Origin: Ursus arctos
Lineage: Eukaryota > Chordata > Mammalia > Carnivora > Ursidae
Assembly (NCBI RefSeq): GCF_023065955.2
Contig: NW_026622985.1
Span: forward strand, 77,551,931-77,615,930
DNA length: 64,000 bases
Reading direction: 5' to 3'
Both the position numbers and the translations under genes were made by a program. The notes under the pieces were generated by a model. It saw only the letters and a program-made list of their open reading frames with translations. It did not search any database and had not been told where the DNA came from. This document shows, one piece after another, positions 35,944 to 48,720 of the stretch (positions are counted from its first letter, which is position 1; each line of letters starts with the position of its first letter).

Positions 35944-38494
35944 AGAAATAATGGTCTTTAAATGGAAATTTTTAAGAGTAAACGTAAAAGACTTCCTATA
36001 GTTCTTGAGAGTTCTACCATTTGAGTTCCTTTCCTTAGGACTACAGCTTTCTATCAATATAGAGCTAAGGTCATGGATAAAATAATTGATGGGGCATAGG
36101 AAATGTGACTTCAGATTTCATCTTTACCAGGGCAGCTCACTGTATTTCTTAAGGCAAGTCACTTAAACAACCAACGTGAAGTGCCTTATGAACACTTGCC
36201 ACCTCACTGAAGTAGACGCCCAAATTTGCTTCCCTGGCCTTGCTTAGAGATACAAGATAGGGATGTGACTTAGTTTCCTTCAAAGGATCGTTCGGAAGAA
36301 AGAAACAGGAGGATGGTGACATTGAGCAGATTTGATGCTGCTGCAGAGGGAGGTGGTGTGGTGTGGTGTGGTGTGTGTGGTATGGAAAAAGGGAAGACTC
36401 TCGGTAGCGGGGCCAGAAGCCCAGCGGTACCATCTCAGATCTCAGGACACAGTGCCTGCCGCGGAGCCCGTGAAGCACAGCAGAAAAGCATCTTGGTCAG
36501 CACAAGGCTGTGATTTGGCTGTCCTGGGCTGCAGAGCTTCCCAGCCAGATTTTTTTTGCTCCTCTTAGAGTTTATGTGAGCTATCTACTATCCTTTATCA
36601 AATTGCTTTTGCTAAATTTGTTAGACCTGGTTCCGATGTTTATAAATAAGAACCCTAACTGAAATACACATTAAGGAACTTGCAGTTTCTCATGCCTGTA
36701 GGCTAGCATTCGAATGTCAAATGTCAATGCGACTGATCTTTTCAGCAAAGCAAGCCGGGTATAATCCATTAGTGAGTAGCGGGGAACTTAATGACGGGGG
36801 CTTAGAGGGGACAGCTGTACCCAACTCTAGCTATTGGATCATACTAATACGCTGGCTCAGGGGTATTAGATCTTCTGATTTATGAAAGAAGCTAGAAATC
36901 TATTTTATCACTTACAGCCTTCCAACTTTATAAATATTGGCAATTAATAAAAATGTTTTAAAGTGTGGTGGGATCAGAGAAAATGTGTCTATATTCTGGA
37001 TGGGGCCTGCGGGCTTTCAGTTTATAAACTTAAAATGATTTCTTATGCTTGCTCCTTTCTCTGGGATAGTAAGCTGAAATAACTCCTCTAAGAAGAATTT
37101 TCAGACCACCACCCCATCTATTGGTGGCAGGCAGTGAGTAGGGAGGCGTGACAGGGAGAATAAAGAATCAGACACAGGGCTGTGGGGAAGGTGTGTGTAG
37201 GATAAGCATCATACTGGAAGAGAAGCTGTAATTTTGATTTAGGTAACACTAGGCTTTTTAAAAAAGAAAAGTCTGGGTCATACTGAACTTTTTTTTTTTT
37301 TTTTGTAATGTGTAAACATAAGAGTGACAAAAAGAAAATCCCTGGAAGATATCTATGCATACGCACATACATGCCAGAAAGCAGGAGTTTTTCTTCTAGG
37401 GTTAAGGATAGAGATTGGAGAAAAAATAAATTTATTACCTTCTTCTATTTCAAAGAGTACATTAATAAAGAAGTAGAATCCATATTTCTCGTTGACCACT
37501 GCATCCCTAGTGCCCTAGCTGAGTAGAAACTCAACACTTGTTAAATCAATTATCATGTATTTATGAGTACACTCCAGAATAAAATGTGTGCACTCTACTG
37601 GAAGAACTATTTGTTTGGGCAGAATTATTGAACAATAGTCATTCAGAACCAGAGAAAATTTTAGACATAATCCAGGACAGCTGTATCAGTTTACCTATGA
37701 GAAAGAGTCATCACAAAATAAATCAACTTGCCAGATCCACAAACATTCCCACACCAGAGCTGGAGCAAAGCCCCCCAGACCGCAGATCACAGCTCTAACA
37801 TGGCTGTAGAACTGGAGTTTGTGATACACTCTATAAGAAAATAAGTTATTTTTTCTTACAAGCTTATATTTGTATCTTGAACTTAATGCCTTCTAACGGA
37901 GAATGTATAAATCTAGATACTTTGCATCTGTGCAATATATTGAAATATATATGCATAATGATATGTCTCATATTCGGTTTAGCTTCATTAAATTTACGTC
38001 AATTTTGAAAATATTTTTTAGACAGAAGGTGTTCTGTTGGTAAGGAACACTTCAGAGATTTTCTGGAACGCTCTAGTTATGTCTCCATGTGAGCGTTTTC
38101 ATAGTTTTGCCATGTGCTTTCCTGTTGATTGCTTTTCTTCCAGATGACAGGAAGCAATTTCCAGTCTTACACTTACTACACACTTGAATATGGGATGCCA
38201 ATATACACAACCAAGGGTCAGTGATTATTATGCAGGTGATTTTATTATATGGAGTTCCCATATTCCTCAATCTCTCTGGAGGCCATACACTATCCCCCAC
38301 ACCCATCATTTTCTCATAAATTTTACAATTTCATTTAAATTTATATTTTTCCTACATTGTTAAAATCTAGAAAAATGCTTTAATTTAAAAATAGACATAG
38401 ATTATTTATTCAAGAAGTTTGTTAAAAAGAAATCACACTTGATGACTCCTTGCTGCTAACGCTAGTGAGAAAATAACATAAGCCATAGAATTTA
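35944..38494. other. Unassigned sequence with a GC-richer patch
   Basis: No gene recognised. The patch 36300-36545 is GC-richer, with a 'ggtgt' pentamer run at 36351-36379 and overlapping open frames on both strands (the longest 109 codons, minus strand, 36149-36478). None shows a domain or conserved start context that I can point to. Confidence 0.4.
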
Positions 38495-38632
38495 CAGTTA
38501 AAACTGGTTTAAAATTCCAATTACTATAACCGTGAGCAAATTAATTCTACTCGATAAGCCTCAATGTTTCCATTTATAAAATGTTGATAATGGTACCAGT
38601 TTTGCTAGGTTGGGGATAAGATTTTTAAAATG
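38495..38632 (+). mobile_element. MIR SINE fragment
   Basis: 'accgtgagcaaattaattct', 'aagcctcaatgtttcc' and 'atttataaaatgttgataat' follow the MIR order at low identity. Confidence 0.6.
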
Positions 38633-38905
38633 GATTCATTTGAAATGTTTGAGGAGTGAACTGCTTTTGTTTTTTTATTTTTTATTTTAAATAAATTGAA
38701 TTTTAAAGTGGTTCTGGATATTGGAACTTTTATTTTGGAAAATCTTGTTCCCTTATGTCCACAAGGAAAATTTCTCTCCAATCCCATGAGGAACTGTACA
38801 GAGTAAAATTCTAGTCTCCCTCTCCATCCTCATTTAAAAAAAAAAAAATTTAGTAAGTGTCATTATACTTTTTATAACCTTTTTCTTTATTTAAGACAGC
38901 TATGT

Positions 38906-39146
38906 CTGAGGGTTGCTGGAGGGGAGGGAGGTGGGAGGATGGGGTAATGGGGTGATGGACATTGGGAAGGGTATGTGTTTTAATGAGCAGTGGGTATTAT
39001 ATAAGACTGATGAATCACAGACTTGTACCGCTAAAACAAATAATACATCATATGTTAATTAATTGAATTTAAATTTAAAAAAAGAATAAAAACAAAAAAA
39101 AAAACAAAAAAAAAAGACTGAACCAATAAGTAATTAAAAAAAAAAA
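38906..39146 (+). mobile_element. 5'-truncated carnivore L1 3' end
   Basis: A 241-bp L1 3' UTR ('gatggacattgggaagggta', 'gactgatgaatcacagactt') with a long interrupted A tail. A perfect 13-nt duplication 'aagacagctatgt' lies at 38893-38905 and 39147-39159. The UTR differs from the copies at 7.9, 22.1 and 25.6 kb, so it belongs to a different, probably older, L1 subfamily. Confidence 0.93.
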
Positions 39147-40132
39147 AAGACAGCTATGTGACAATTATACCCCTATATTACATCAGTTTTCTTCTAAAAT
39201 TGTAGTAGCTTGCGTCGCCAGCATCCATTATCCTCCGTCCCTCTTACATAGCAGCCCATGCAGAGGTATTGATCCGTCATGAGCTCTTGGGATTCCGACC
39301 TCAGCCCTCCTTGACGTAGTGGACTGGTTCAAGAAGAAACAAGTAGAGTTGTTCTAATTAAAGTCCTAGACTTTTTAACAATTAGATTCTGTCTACTTCT
39401 GGATGTTGTTAACATGAACTGAACACAGGATAAAGCAAAAACATGGAGGAAAACCTATGCAAGAGAAGAAGAGAAATAATTTCTAGTATATCATTGGTAA
39501 ACATTTTAAACCCGTGCATAACATGGAGTTGAGGCAATAGACTTCTAGTTATTTAATCGTATTTATGTTATTCAGCATTTATGCTATTTCTTAATTTTTG
39601 GTTTCAAAAAGGTTCTGAAACACATATTTTGCCTCTACTTTTTTAAAATTGTTTCCTTGAGATTGTTTCACAAGAGTAGAATTATTGGACCAAACCACAT
39701 GTGAGCGTGTGTAGAGTCTTGTAACATCTTCCACAGTGCTTCCATGGTACTTTCCAAAACTGTTGTGACCATTTACTCTCCTTCTCTTTACTGATGTGTG
39801 AGAAAGCTTGTTACTCTGCATTTTGTCCATGATTAGGAGTTATTGTTAAAATTTGTTTTCCAAAATTGATAGGCAAGGTGTTTCCAAGTCAAATATTGGT
39901 TTATGATTTCTTAAGTGTTGATTAGTTGAAATTATTTTCAATATGCTTAATAATCATGATATTCTTCCTTTCTTATGAAGGGTCTTTTCTATATTTTAGA
40001 ACAGGTTTTTATATAATGATAAAATTAAAGATGAAAGAATGTGTATATCATACAATTGCAACTATGTAAAAAAACAAGTCATAGAAAAAAAATATTTGAA
40101 GCCAGTAGAATTGGGTCCTGTTTTTTGCTTCT

Positions 40133-40329
40133 TTTTTTTTTTTTTTTTAAAGATTTTATTTATTTATTTGACAGAGAGAGAAGAGAGGGAACTTTACAAG
40201 CAGGGGGAGTGGGAGAGGAAGAAGCAGGCTCTTAGTGGAGGAGCCTGTTGTGGGGCTCGAACCCAGAACGCTGGGATCATGCCCTGAGCCGAAGGCAGAC
40301 GCTTAACCGCTGCGCTACCCAGGCACCCC
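40133..40329 (-). mobile_element. SINEC, antisense
   Basis: A long T-run, then 'gacagagagagaagagaggg', 'gggctcgaaccc' and the reversed head 'gcgctacccaggcacccc'. A 15-nt duplication 'ctgttttttgcttct' lies at 40118-40132 and 40330-40344. It has lost the 'gccagc' segment seen in its relatives. Open frames 40039-40287 run into it by chance. Confidence 0.95.
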
Positions 40330-40437
40330 CTGTTTTTTGCTTCTAAATTGCTATATATTAAACCTCCTTAAACTATGTCCCAGTCATGTAAGATTTTTCA
40401 ATTAAGTTAAATTAATCTTTAAAAATAAATGTTAGCA

Positions 40438-40663
40438 GGGGTGCCTGGGTAGCTCAGTTGGTTGAGTGTCTGACTCTTGGTTTCAGCTCAGGTCAGGATC
40501 TCATGGGTCTTGAGATTGAGCCCCATGTTGGGCTCTGTGCTTAGAGGGGTGTCTGTTTGAAGATTTTGTCCCTCTAATCCTCTAATGTGCACTCTCCCTC
40601 TCTCTCTCTCTCACAAATAAATAAACAAAATATTTTTTAAATAAATAAATAAAAATGTTTTAA
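40438..40663 (+). mobile_element. SINEC, older subfamily, sense
   Basis: The head is 'ggggtgcctgggtagctcag', followed by 'ttggttgagtgtctgactct', an older Can-SINE form. The CT-rich body carries a (CT)n run, and the A-rich tail has 'aataaa' units. Weak duplications ('aaatgttagca' and 'aaatgttaaca') flank it. It lies only about 110 bp from the previous SINE, in the opposite orientation. Confidence 0.9.
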
Positions 40664-42743
40664 AATGTTAACAAGTAATTGGGTTTCACTTTTATCACAG
40701 GGCAATTGTGAACTTTTTTGTAAAGCATGAAGTATTCTAACAGTACTAGTTTTTTTGTATTACTATTACCACTAATATTAATAATAATGATGATAATGTT
40801 ATGGTGCTGGAACAGTTGCTAAACAATTATGACAGATAAAAAACCTGAGACTGAAAACTTCCAGTCAAATTCCTCACACAATGTAAAGGGAAAAGAAATT
40901 ATCTGAAGAATAATTAACTGATGCAAATGAACTACGTAAATATGTAAATATACAAATGACATAAGAGATAATCTAGTTGAATAATCATTTAGTCTAATAT
41001 TGCATATTAAGTATGCTTTAAGAGGCTTGAAAAAGTAGCCAAAGAATAAATTTCAAGATATTTGAGAACATTTTAATATTGAAACATTAAATCTTTATTT
41101 ATTCTCTCTGAAAATGTGCATGCTAATCATAAAATCATATTTTATTTTCTCTGCCAAATCCCAGCTATTACCATTAAATGCCCACTGCTGTCTATAACCA
41201 AAGGTAACAGAACTTACATTTTCTCTTCACTTTTAAGACGGTCATGTGAGCAACTTAGTCATTCCCTTAAAATAAATTTAATGGAATATAGGTTTAATTC
41301 TAAAGTTGTTATTTCTGGATTTTATGAGGAAGCTCTGTCTCACTCTTATTCTTGCCCTTGCTCTTTCTCTTCTAAAAAATGTTTATAAGAGAATTTAAAT
41401 TGCATGGATTCATATCTGCCAAAATCCCTACAGCTGAGAGATGGGAGATTTTTGGCAGGATAGAGAAATAGAGATTCTGAGAAGGCAGGGTAATGAAGCG
41501 CATTTTTGTTAGTGTTAATGATTGTGCATGGATTGTTGATCTCAAAACTGAAGAGACAGTACTGCATGGAACTAGTTGGCACTATAATTTCAATGGTTAT
41601 TTTCAAAAAATCTCTTAACTCTGCACTGCTACCCTGGTTCCCCCTCTACATCACAGATTAGCACAGTGAGTTGTCCTTCATCTGTTTGAAGGGAAGAAGG
41701 AGAGATCTAGCTGCTCCTAGAACTTGTCTTATATGCTCTGGAAGACCTTAGTTTCTTAGTTATTCTATGATGCAGAAGAGGCCCATATGTTCTAAACAAG
41801 AACACATTGAAAACTCAAAGAAGTTCAAAATATTCCACATTTTGCACCCTTGATCTAAAGATAACATTTCCCTTGAGCAAGTTTACAAACTTGAAGTGAT
41901 TAGAATGGAACCAGTCCAATTCTAATTAGCAACATAAACTTCTATAAAGGTTTTATTTAATAGATTGTTTCTAATTCTTTATATGATGTATTTCCTAGGT
42001 AACATTAAGGAGAAATCTTGAAGGAATGCACTGTTTTCTGATTTTGACCAACTAAGTGAATAAATAACTTACAGACATGGGTCCAAATTATAGGTATATA
42101 TTTATAAAAAAAAAATAAATTTTGCTTGCTTAGGATCAGTTTAATCATATACAAATAATAAGCATAAATAACCATAAACTATATGGATTTGCTTTTTCTT
42201 TATGTATGCAGTATGAGAGTTAAGCATATGTATCATGACTCCAGAATAAATCATCATGCATCATCATGTGATGAGAAAAGTTCGTTGAAAAGAGAAAACT
42301 AAGAGAGAAGAATACCAAAGAAAGTAAATCTAGCCTAATTTGCCAAGTCTATAGTAAATGACCTATAGTAAATAACAAACAAACAAACAAAAAATATGCG
42401 GAAGAGAGTAGAGAACTGTCACAAGAATATTGCTCAACTTGCATTCTGAAAAGTGAAACATGATCATATTCTAACTTTTAATAACTTCACTCTGCATGAA
42501 AAACTTCACATACATAGGGCAGTATATATGTGGTTGGGTTTTTTGTTGTTGTTGTTTTTTCTAAGTATCTTATATAGTTGATACTGATATTTTTGAAATG
42601 AACTTTATTATTATAAAATACTACTAATTCTATGATAACATCTTCTGTTCACTTTGTCAAGAAATATGCGTCTACCAAACAAAAGCAGGGACACAGAGAA
42701 TTGTTACAAGGTTATTTTTGCTCAGCTTAAAAATTATCCCTCT
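40664..42743. other. Unassigned AT-rich sequence
   Basis: No gene recognised. Open frames of 86-90 codons on both strands near 41116-41606 share no family resemblance. Confidence 0.45.
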
Positions 42744-42932
42744 GGGGAGCACATGGGTGGCTCAGGTGGTTAAGCACCAACTCTTGGTTTCGGCTTGGTC
42801 ATGATCTCAGGGTTGTGAGATCGAGCCCCATGTCCGGCTTCATGCTGGATGTGGAACCTACTTAAGATTCTCTCTCTCTCCCTCTGCCCCTCCCACCCCC
42901 ACTCTCTCCCTCTCTAAAAAAAAGAAAAAAAA
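42744..42932 (+). mobile_element. SINEC, older subfamily, sense
   Basis: Head 'agcacatgggtggctcaggt' and 'ggttaagcaccaactcttgg', B-box-like 'gagatcgagcccc', then a CT/CCC-rich body and an A-rich tail. I found no clear target-site duplication. Confidence 0.88.
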
Positions 42933-45009
42933 GATACAATTACAGTGAATTACCAGTGGAAAGATAATCTTTAGAAGTAATTCTTGGCTCTGGAATTTTT
43001 CATGTATTATTTGAAATAAATCCCCAGCTGAATTGATCATGAAAATTAAAAATGTATCTAGATTTAATGTATCTCTTGTATTATGTGTCCTTATTTCTTC
43101 ACTAGAATAATAGCAGAAAAATATCTTCTATTTTTCATTCAATGCAAACATCAACTCTCTCAGAACATGTACTGTCATCTTATTTTTAATATTTGTGAAT
43201 GTCAAAATCTAAAACCATGTAGCTATTTTTTTTTCTGGCCCTAGGAAATTTCTAAAAGATTGCTTAATCCCAGTTGACAGAAAAATTGCTAGACTTATTT
43301 AATCTAATAATTTTGTCAATACTCTATTTTAGCCGGATCAGTTTTCCATTTTAAATCCATTTATATAAAGAACTCAGAAAACTAAGTACCTATTTTAATT
43401 ATGTGGGGAAATTCTTGTGGCTTGTCTCTGTTGCAATTAAGAGGGGATTATCAAAACATTAAATAACTCATTATGGTCAAAATTCTTTTGTAAAAGTTAA
43501 AAGGAGAAGAAAGTGTTTCCTATTCTTCTGTATCTTGGGGTACTCTTAATTCAAAAAATATACCACGTTAACTCTGTTAAATCTGCTATATGGTAAGTTA
43601 AAAATATGTGTATATACATATATTCCATTTAATATAAATTCATACATAGTTGAATTACAGAATACATATGTCAAGAGGCTTACCTACCAGCAATCTAAAT
43701 TATCTTGTTTATTTGGTAATGTATACATGTGCAAAAACATGTACACTGGTATGAAATTCAGAATATCTTTCTGAATCCAGAATGTTAGAACTTCAAAGGT
43801 GAATTTAAAAATGATTGTGCCTAGAAGAGTATAAGAGAAAAATATTTCCAAATGTGTGACATTCTAAATCTGTGATTATTGAAAAAACTCAGGGATATAT
43901 TTACCATAATTAACTACAATACAGAACAATAAAAATTAAAATGGATAACTTCATACACAGAAAAAAATGACAGTGAAATTGTCTCAGACATAATTAACAT
44001 CAAAACTTTGGGATAGTAATGTTGTTGTAGCTCAGTCTGTATATAGTCATGAGAGAGAAAAGGAGCCTCTAACATCTGGAAACTGATGTGGCACTCACAG
44101 ACCTTGATGGTCTTCTGATAAACATAAACAACTTTACAAAACATCAACGTCAGGCAAGGCTACTCCATGAGCATGGTGGATTAAGACAAAAATAAAACCC
44201 CTCAGAAATCACATGTAAACACAGAAAAAGAAAAAAAATTCATGAGCAATGATACCACGTAAAAGAACACATATTCTGTCTTGGCAAATATGAGTGACTC
44301 CTGTTTCTTGACCAATACAGCTTTAACCTTGCTCTATTCTTTTCTCCTTCTAGAAAAGATTTATGAAGATAATCAGTCATAGAATAATTCCTGCTTCCTG
44401 ACATCATCCAATTTAGAACATAGCCCCACTTCTTTAACCCCTCCCCTAAATCATTAACAGAGGCTCGAATCTTATAATAATCCCTCTTTAGCACTCTCTT
44501 TACTAAAACCATTAATGATTCCCCATGGAATGTGTTCTCTCTCAATGCAATGATTAGTAAACACAACTTGTTCAACAGGTAATCTTTAGCTAGAGGGCAT
44601 TGACAGAGGAAAGTCACCAAATAGACATTTTCATTTATCAGTTATTATACTTGATAATAAGTTTATTATTTATTAATGTTTTTGCTATTTATCTTTCCTA
44701 ATATATTTTAGGATGCTAAAAATATGAAAATATCTGTAATATAGCCTACTGCTTTTGGTTGAGAAGTGGTTGCATCATACTTATTCATATAGATTTGTTG
44801 AGCTGGATGCAAATAGGTTTAGGGTGTAAATATATAAAACCACACACTATAACTGAAGTTAGAAAAAACTAAATGACTGTTGCTTATATGTCACACATCA
44901 ACCTAAATAATTAGCATTATGAACAAATGTTTAGTAATTTAGAAATTTCAATATAATCACTGGACTCTCTTAGAATTAATGAGATAATTTGAAATCATAG
45001 AGAAAGAGC
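42933..45009. other. Unassigned AT-rich sequence
   Basis: No gene recognised. A 126-codon open frame on the minus strand at 44240-44620 is one of the longest outside known repeats. I recognise no domain in it and treat it as probable chance. Confidence 0.4.
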
Positions 45010-45283
45010 AAACATTAAAAAAATCAACATTCTCCTGTTATTTCCATATACAACCACAACAACAAATAAGTAGGAATAAGCTGAACAAGAAATATCTGGA
45101 ACATATTTGATAGAAATTTAAAAATTTTATACCCACATATTTATAAAGGCTGAATGGAGATATGTGTGTGGAAGTATTGTTCATTCCTCTTGGATTATAG
45201 GATCTGTACAATTCTTAAGACTGTTTCTTTGAGCTTAATTAGTTCTGAAGCATTTTCTAAAATAAATAAATACCAAGAACATT
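45010..45283 (+). mobile_element. Old L1/HAL1-type fragment, part 1 of a nested stack
   Basis: A weakly recognisable L1-like stretch interrupted by the SINE at 45284. It is assigned mainly because the sequence after the SINE reads as L1 ORF2. Confidence 0.4.
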
Positions 45284-45480
45284 TTTTAAATTATTTTTTT
45301 AAAAAGATTTTATTGATTTATTTGAGAGAGCACAAGCAGGGGAAGTGGCAGGCAGAGGGAGAGAGAGAAGCAGGCTTCCCAACGAGCAGGGAGCCCGATG
45401 CAGGGCTTGATCCCAGGACCCTGGGATTATGACCTGAGCCGAAGGCAGATGCTTAACCGAATAAGCCACCAAGGCACCCT
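45284..45480 (-). mobile_element. SINEC, older copy, antisense
   Basis: 'aaaagattttattgatttat', then 'gagagagaagcaggcttccc', and the reversed head 'aagccaccaaggcaccct'. The 11-nt duplication 'ccaagaacatt' lies at 45273-45283 and 45481-45491. The body differs from the young copies (no 'gacagccagcg' segment). Confidence 0.94.
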
Positions 45481-45659
45481 CCAAGAACATTCTAAAGACA
45501 GAAGTTATGAGGAAAACACTAAGGACTGCCAGATATTAAAGTATAATATTAGTCAACAAAATTCAGCACAATATTATAGCATGAGCAAACATAACAGACC
45601 AGCAGAATAGAATGAAAGCTTCAGTGATAGATCATGCTATGCAAAAAAACATTAACAGA
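45481..45659 (+). mobile_element. Old L1-type ORF2 fragment, part 2
   Basis: 'gaacagccagatatt'-like and 'cagaccagcagaatagaatg' (45595-45614) read like a familiar part of old mammalian L1 ORF2. It is interrupted by the MLT1 LTR that follows. Confidence 0.5.
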
Positions 45660-46200
45660 ATGTAGTAGACAGAAGAGTGTCCCCCTTTCCCCATTCTCCA
45701 TTCCCCATTCCTAAAGATGTCTATGATGTCTATGATAAACATGTTACCTTAAATTGCAAAAGAGACTTTGCAGATGTGATTAGAATTATGGAATTTGAGA
45801 GGGGGAAATTATCCTGAATTATTCAAGAGGACTCAGTCTAATCACATGAGTCTTAGAAGCGGAGAACCTTTGCTGGCTGTGGAGATAAAGAGAATCAGTG
45901 ATAGAAGGATCAGATCAAAGAGACATGAGAAAGCCTTGACTCACAGTTGTTGGCTTTGAAGATGGAGGAAAGAGGCCAGGAAACAAGAAATGTGGGCACC
46001 CTGTGGAAGCTGGAAAAGGCAAGGAAGTAAATTATTCCCTGGAGAATCCAGAAAGGAGTGCAGCCTTGCAGATACCCTGATGTTAGCCCAGTAAGACCTA
46101 TGTTGAACTTGTGATTTACAGAATTGTAAGATAATAAGTGTGTGTTAATTTGGTCCACTAAATTTGTGGTAAATTCTTACAGCAGCAAAAGACAACTAAA
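45660..46200 (+). mobile_element. MLT1-type LTR, sense, inserted in an old L1
   Basis: It has the sense MLT1 layout: 'actttgcagatgtgattaga' near 45767, 'tttgaagatggaggaaagag' near 45954, 'ccaggaaacaagaaatgtgg', and the end 'agcagcaaaagacaactaaa'. No viral coding region adjoins it. Confidence 0.75.
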
Positions 46201-46689
46201 GCACAGAAGATATTACAGCTTTATAGATCCATATAATATAGCAAAAGTGCTATTGGCTCTGAGACAATGGGCTAAATTATTTTAAAAGAAGCAAAATTAT
46301 AGATTTTCATCTCATACCTTACAATGACAAAATCCATATCAATAATGAAATTGAACAACAACAACAAAAAGAAACCACACTAATTAGAAGATGATGCAAG
46401 AGCCCATTCACTTCTTCGTAGAATGGATAGGTTCTTTTAAAGCACAAAGGAATTGAAAAAGTGGTAAAAGGAATGAAACAGTAGTCCACAAAAGGTAGAA
46501 TGACTGAACATGAAGAAGCACTCTGAGGGATACTAAAAGGCAAAGAAAACACTAGGGGAAAATAACTCTTAAATAAATATAACAAAGGGTTAGCTTCCTT
46601 AATAGGCAAAGAGCTTATATAAGTGAGTAACATCCATATTCCCAGTGTAACATGGTTAGAGCCATAAATAATGAATTTGAAAAAGAAGA
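46201..46689 (+). mobile_element. Old L1-type ORF2 fragment, part 3
   Basis: 'tttcatctcataccttacaa' and 'gggttagcttccttaatagg' near 46589 match the order of old L1 ORF2 sequence. Frames are broken throughout. Confidence 0.5.
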
Positions 46690-47395
46690 AGAATATTATG
46701 AAAAACAGTTAATCTTTATTGCTTGTCATTTCCATATTTTTGAATTCATCTACTTGCTAAAATTTATTTGTAACCCTAAAATCGATATCTGTGGCACTTT
46801 CAAAGTCATTCATGGACATGCGCAGAGCAGGGAAAAGTTTAGTCACAGGTTGCACGCATTCCCAGCTGAGGTCAAACAAGATCATGCTCTGCCTTCTTAT
46901 TGCAGCTATCATACTATAAACAAGTATCCTTTTTGTGGTCTATTCAGTGCCACATTTTTTTTTTATATTTTTGTGCTTTTTGTTGGTGACTGTGCTATTT
47001 AAAATGGCCCCCCAAACATAAAATGGCCCCCAAGTACTGAAACCTGTTTAGTGTTTCTAAATGCAAGACTTTATATGCCTTATACAGAAAAAAATACATG
47101 TGTTAAATAAGCTTCATTCAGGCGTGAACTGTAGTGCTATTGGCCATTTTGAGTTCAGTGTTAATGAATCAACTATATATATTTTTTTTAAATGCCTTTA
47201 AACAGAAACATGCATTAAAAAGATTATGTCATGGTTTGTTGATGAAAATGTGTTGACTATAGGCTGTCAGGAGCCTAATTCTGTATTTTCCCTGGGAGCA
47301 ATGGTTCAGTATCCACTATTTCACTGTTCACAACAACTTTATACAATTAACTACCATGAAAAATGAGATTCAACTCTAACACTGTTTAAAATATT
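46690..47395 (+). mobile_element. Tigger-type DNA transposon remnant with decayed DNA-binding region
   Basis: 'cccagctgaggtcaaacaag' near 46861, 'ttgttggtgactgtgctatt' and 'aaaatggcccccc' lead into a decayed start of a pogo/Tigger-type transposase. Its DNA-binding stretch is recognisable around 47099-47170 ('gttaatgaatcaactatata'). From about 47270 it jumps to the element's 3' region ('gggagcaatggttcagtatc', 'caacaactttatacaattaa'), so most of the catalytic region is missing. Several stops break the frame. Boundaries are approximate. Confidence 0.6.
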
Positions 47396-47960
47396 CACTC
47401 TCGCTAGCAAAGAAAAAAATGCAATTAATACGAGTAAAATATGTTTTTAAATGTCAAAATTGATGAGCTTATCTTTTCTTAAAACTTAATGAAAAAAAGA
47501 GGTAGATAAGATATGCAAACATACACTGTGTAGGACAGTGGAAATGGTAAAATTGTTCCATTAAAAAAAATGGCCTTAAAATCTTTATGCACCTTGATAT
47601 ACAAATCCTACTTCTAATAATTAATTCTAAAGATGTAATCAAAGATGCAGATTTATATAGGTTCCTCTTTATTCCAATGATACTTATAAAAGTAAAAATT
47701 TACAACTTAAATACACATTTCACAATAAGGCAATATGGTACATCTATATGTTATAAATGTTAGAGATAATGGGGAATGCCCATTTTATCATATTAGAAAA
47801 GCAAAATATAAAAGTGTATATTTAACATCTAATTTTTTAATATCTGATTTTTTAAAAAAAACATGCATGTGATATATATATGTTTTATATATAACCTAAA
47901 AAAGGAAAATATCACAATAATACTCTAAACATTAATAGTATTTATCACTAATTGAAGTGT
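47396..47960 (+). mobile_element. Old L1/HAL1-type fragment, part 4
   Basis: 'tcctacttctaataattaat' near 47607 and 'gatgtaatcaaagatgcaga' correspond to late L1 sequence. It continues the element interrupted by the Tigger insertion. Confidence 0.5.
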
Positions 47961-48279
47961 CTATCAAGGATTCTGTGTTCTTCTTTCTAAATGTCTTTAT
48001 TTTCCAAATTTTCTTCAATATACATATATTTTAGAGGGCATTCTGTAAGACCTATCCAGTCCTTAATAAGCTGAAGAATGAGCTGTCATAGCATCAATCT
48101 GGAGATTTATTAAACTCCTGTGACACCTGCAGGGTACATCACCACTCCAAATCCGTCACATTTTTGGCCTTTTCCAAGAGCTGAAACATCATAAGTGATG
48201 TTATCTATGTTGTTCTTCCCATTTAAATATGTTGGGTAAAATTCCAAATCTTAGATCGTCTTTGTTGTTTTAGTTGTTG
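47961..48279. other. Unassigned sequence
   Basis: No gene or clear repeat between two old L1 pieces of opposite orientation. Confidence 0.4.
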
Positions 48280-48720
48280 GTTTTTGCCCATCTCTCTATT
48301 TTCAGTCTTTGGGAATCATTTTGATTTAGGTATATATGCCACATAGAATTGCTTTTGCTTTGTAATAGACCTTGAAAATTATTTTCCTTTTAATAAGCAA
48401 GTTTCATACATACATTTATTAATATTACTGGCAATTTTCTCATCACTGATGTTATTTGATGTGTTTTCTGTTTAAGTTTTTGTTTTACATACATTTTCAT
48501 ATAGACAAGAAAGTTTATATTTTTGTTTTAGTTATTGCTTTATTGTAATATTTGAGTCCTTTCCTTTTAGACATCTATTTCTTGCCAATTACACACATAA
48601 TTATGGATTTAACCTGTCCTTTTTCTCCCTTCTCCTCCTTCATACCCAGTTCAATCAATGGTATTATTTTTCTTCTTGTTTACCTTTGTACTGTTAATGT
48701 GCTTATATCTCTACAACTAG
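48280..48720 (-). mobile_element. Old L1 fragment, antisense
   Basis: 'gggaatcattttgatttagg', 'ttaataagcaagtttcatac' and 'ctcatcactgatgttatttg' occur in the order of a familiar reversed segment of old L1. It is strongly diverged. Confidence 0.45.

Noticed and set aside
36351..36379. GGTGT repeats as telomere-like or CRISPR-like array
   Set aside because: A short imperfect pentamer run without spacers or telomeric hexamers.
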